From NCBI GenBank assembly GCA_017543005.1, contig JAFWEA010000109.1, positions 1 through 7,418 of the forward strand: 7,418 nucleotides of DNA, in the 5' to 3' direction. Numbering within the stretch: position 1 is the stretch's first letter; every line of letters starts with the position of its first letter. The translations under genes and the position numbers were made by a program. Under the pieces are notes generated by a model that saw only the letters and a list, made by a program, of their open reading frames with translations, searched no databases and was not told where the DNA came from. Positions 6,283 to 7,418 of the stretch are shown here, piece by piece. Source of the stretch: Solobacterium sp. (GTDB lineage: Bacteria; Bacillota_I; Bacilli_A; Erysipelotrichales; Erysipelotrichaceae).

Positions 6283-7200
6283 TTACTTCAAAATCATCTG
6301 CCGGAGCAGGTCTCTTGCCTGCTCTGCCTGGTTTTCATCCCATACAACTTCATCAGAACCGGCTGTCCAGGCTGCCGTTGTGACGGCAAACTGCAGGGCC
6401 TGCGACGGGTTCAGACCGGCATTGCGGGCCGCTGTAAAGGCCGCTGCCTGAACATTGCCCAGGCCGCTGAGATCGCGGCTATTCGACATTTCGATTCCGG
6501 CCGTCAGTTCCTGCGTATCATCTGCATACAGGGCATAGCCGTCCTTCAGCCAGATCACCACCGGCGCATGGGTTTTCGCCTGCAGGTTGCGGGCAGCCTG
6601 CACCAGATCAATGCTCTGTCTGCCGTTGAGGATCCACGCTTCTTCCTCGCTCAGATGCAGCATGACCCCCAGCTGATACAGCTGTTCCAGCACTGCCTTG
6701 TCCAGCAGCACCCCGCGTCCGTCCGGGCAGAAAACCAGCTGGCCGCCGAAGCCTTTCAACAGATGCAACAATTCACTGCCTTCGTTCATGGCCAGTTCCA
6801 TGCCGGAGAACAGAATCGTCCCTGTTTCCTGCAGTTCTTCCTTTGTGATTTCTTCCGGGTGGAATTCATACTCGCTGCCCGGCACGGCCATCGGCACGGC
6901 ATAACCGTTTTCATCAACCAGTGTATAGGTGCTGCCCTGGATGCCGGTCCGCTGCGGTACAGTCATTCCCGCCTGCAGCAGGGCCTGGCGCACATAATCG
7001 CCGTAAACACCCGCCCCGGTTCCGGTTTTCAGCACATATGGTGTCCGCAGGGCCGCAAAGACCCGGGATGTCTGCCAGCCGAAACCGCTGATGCGGCTGA
7101 ATGACTGCAGAGGATGAAATTCTTCTTCGGCTTTGGGCATTTCCTTGACCCGCGAGACCTGCTCGGCGGTGACTGCCCCGATAATCATGACATGTTTCAT
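6283..7200 (-). CDS. PfkB/ribokinase-family protein with degenerate active site
   Basis: This 305-residue protein has the ribokinase-like fold: opening strand MKHVMIIGAV, the region SGFGWQTSRVFAAL (38-51) where sugar kinases have a GG..N motif, GDYVRQALLQAGM (67-79), FCPDGRG (157-163), LHLSEEEAWIL (181-191, usually N..E) and the C-terminal signature position DLSGLGNVQAAAF (243-255). In active PfkB kinases the latter reads DTxGAGD, and the last Asp is the catalytic base; here it is Asn249. The N-terminal sugar-binding motif and the N..E Asn are also changed. Length is normal for the family (about 300), with no frameshift, so the gene looks maintained rather than decayed. It is the first gene of a unit with the P-type ATPase. 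The ATG at 7200 lacks a good ribosome binding site. Substrate unknown; kinase activity is doubtful. Confidence 0.85.
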   Translation of the reverse strand: MKHVMIIGAVTAEQVSRVKEMPKAEEEFHPLQSFSRISGFGWQTSRVFAALRTPYVLKTGTGAGVYGDYVRQALLQAGMTVPQRTGIQGSTYTLVDENGYAVPMAVPGSEYEFHPEEITKEELQETGTILFSGMELAMNEGSELLHLLKGFGGQLVFCPDGRGVLLDKAVLEQLYQLGVMLHLSEEEAWILNGRQSIDLVQAARNLQAKTHAPVVIWLKDGYALYADDTQELTAGIEMSNSRDLSGLGNVQAAAFTAARNAGLNPSQALQFAVTTAAWTAGSDEVVWDENQAEQARDLLRQMILK

Positions 7201-7206
7201 AGTCTC

Positions 7207-7212
7207 ATTATA
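7207..7212 (-). promoter_or_regulatory. Perfect TATAAT -10 box six bases before the PfkB-like start codon
   Basis: A consensus TATAAT lies on the minus strand with only 6 nt between it and the ATG at 7200, so the expected transcription start is at or next to the start codon. The hexamer 17 nt further upstream (AGGCAA) is a poor -35 box. A second possible -10, TATAAG at 7223-7228, would give a leader of about 15 nt but also lacks a clear -35 box. Confidence 0.5.
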
Positions 7213-7245
7213 TTAAGTTTTACTTATATTTGCCTTTCATGAATA

Positions 7246-7269
7246 GAAAAAACCCGGATGAATCCGGGT
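7246..7269 (-). terminator. Strong intrinsic terminator after the tRNA-fMet/tRNA-Phe genes
   Basis: On the minus strand ACCCGGAT / ATCCGGGT forms an 8-bp GC-rich stem (tight TC centre, or a 6-bp stem with loop TTCA) followed by a run of six T. It begins 10 nt after the CCA of tRNA-Phe and ends the tRNA operon. Confidence 0.93.
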
Positions 7270-7278
7270 AATTTTCGA

Positions 7279-7354
7279 TGGTGGTCCCAGGCAGAATTGA
7301 ACTGCCGACACCGGCATTTTCAGTGCCGTGCTCTACCTACTGAGCTACAGGACC
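7279..7354 (-). tRNA. tRNA-Phe (anticodon GAA)
   Basis: This is a 76-nt tRNA with encoded CCA. The acceptor strands GGTCCTG and TGGGACC pair with two G-U pairs at the inner end. The D arm reads GCTCAGTAGGTAGAGC, and the anticodon stem CGGCA/TGCCG encloses loop CTGAAAA, giving anticodon GAA for Phe. The T arm is GGCAG-TTCAATT-CTGCC. It is co-transcribed with the preceding initiator tRNA, only 1 nt away. Confidence 0.97.
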
Positions 7355-7355
7355 A

Positions 7356-7418
7356 TGGTTGCGAGGGAAGGATTTGAACCAACGACCTCCGGGTTATGGG
7401 CCCGACGAGCTACCAGGC
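7356..7418 (-). tRNA. Initiator tRNA-fMet (anticodon CAT), 5' end outside the window
   Basis: The last 63 nt of a tRNA-Met are present, ending in an encoded CCA. The anticodon loop CCCATAA gives CAT. Two features mark it as initiator rather than elongator: three G-C pairs (GGG/CCC) next to the loop, and A at position 72 (the 3' acceptor strand ends in CCTCGCA before the discriminator), which cannot pair with the usual C1. The D-arm region GCCTGGTAGCTCGTCGGG also matches bacterial initiators. The first ten or so bases, including position 1, lie beyond the right edge. Confidence 0.95.

Noticed and set aside
5692..7104. 470-codon open frame on the plus strand
   Set aside because: It lies antisense across both the PfkB-like gene and the P-type ATPase gene, shows no family motif and has no ribosome binding site. 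It is rich in Gln, His, Arg and Pro, as expected from the complement of GC-rich codons.
7201..7246. Riboswitch or ion-sensing leader before the PfkB-like/ATPase unit
   Set aside because: Only about 46 nt separate the tRNA terminator from the start codon, and they are AT-rich with no stable structure.

Overview
The window looks like chromosomal DNA from a moderately GC-rich member of the Bacillota. This rests on the purine-rich AGGAGG-type ribosome binding sites, the many short intrinsic terminators, tRNA genes with encoded CCA, a YtrA-type GntR regulator and a TFIIB-type zinc-ribbon membrane protein. An erysipelotrichial or clostridial gut lineage is my guess, not something the sequence proves. 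Every gene, including the tRNAs, lies on the minus strand, so transcription runs from high to low coordinates.

In transcription order, the window opens inside an initiator tRNA-fMet gene (cut by the right edge). One base separates it from a tRNA-Phe(GAA) gene, and a strong intrinsic terminator follows. Next is a two-gene unit: a PfkB/ribokinase-fold protein that lacks the usual catalytic Asp, and, 9 nt later, a P-type cation ATPase resembling the CtpE calcium-transporter group. A lone tRNA-Leu(CAG) gene follows, with a near-consensus promoter and a strong terminator. After it comes a second two-gene unit with a 14-nt overlap: a zinc-ribbon polytopic membrane protein and a secreted or membrane-anchored TPM-domain protein with a Gly/Ser-rich tail. 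It ends at a hairpin terminator.

The low-coordinate end holds a PP1/PrpE-like metallophosphatase whose stop codon lies inside its own terminator. Then comes the remnant of a short-chain dehydrogenase that has lost its nucleotide-binding half and its YxxxK active site, with its own terminator. Last is the first 65 codons of a GntR/YtrA-type repressor, cut by the left edge. The upstream region of that repressor carries four tandem 9-bp repeats.

Most of the window is ordinary housekeeping and accessory chromosome. The points most worth a second look are the catalytically degenerate PfkB protein coupled to a P-type ATPase and possibly read from a leaderless mRNA, the 9-bp iteron-like array at the GntR promoter, and the internally deleted SDR pseudogene. 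I see no CRISPR array, insertion sequence, phage gene or attachment-site duplication. No gene-free stretch exceeds 300 bases.
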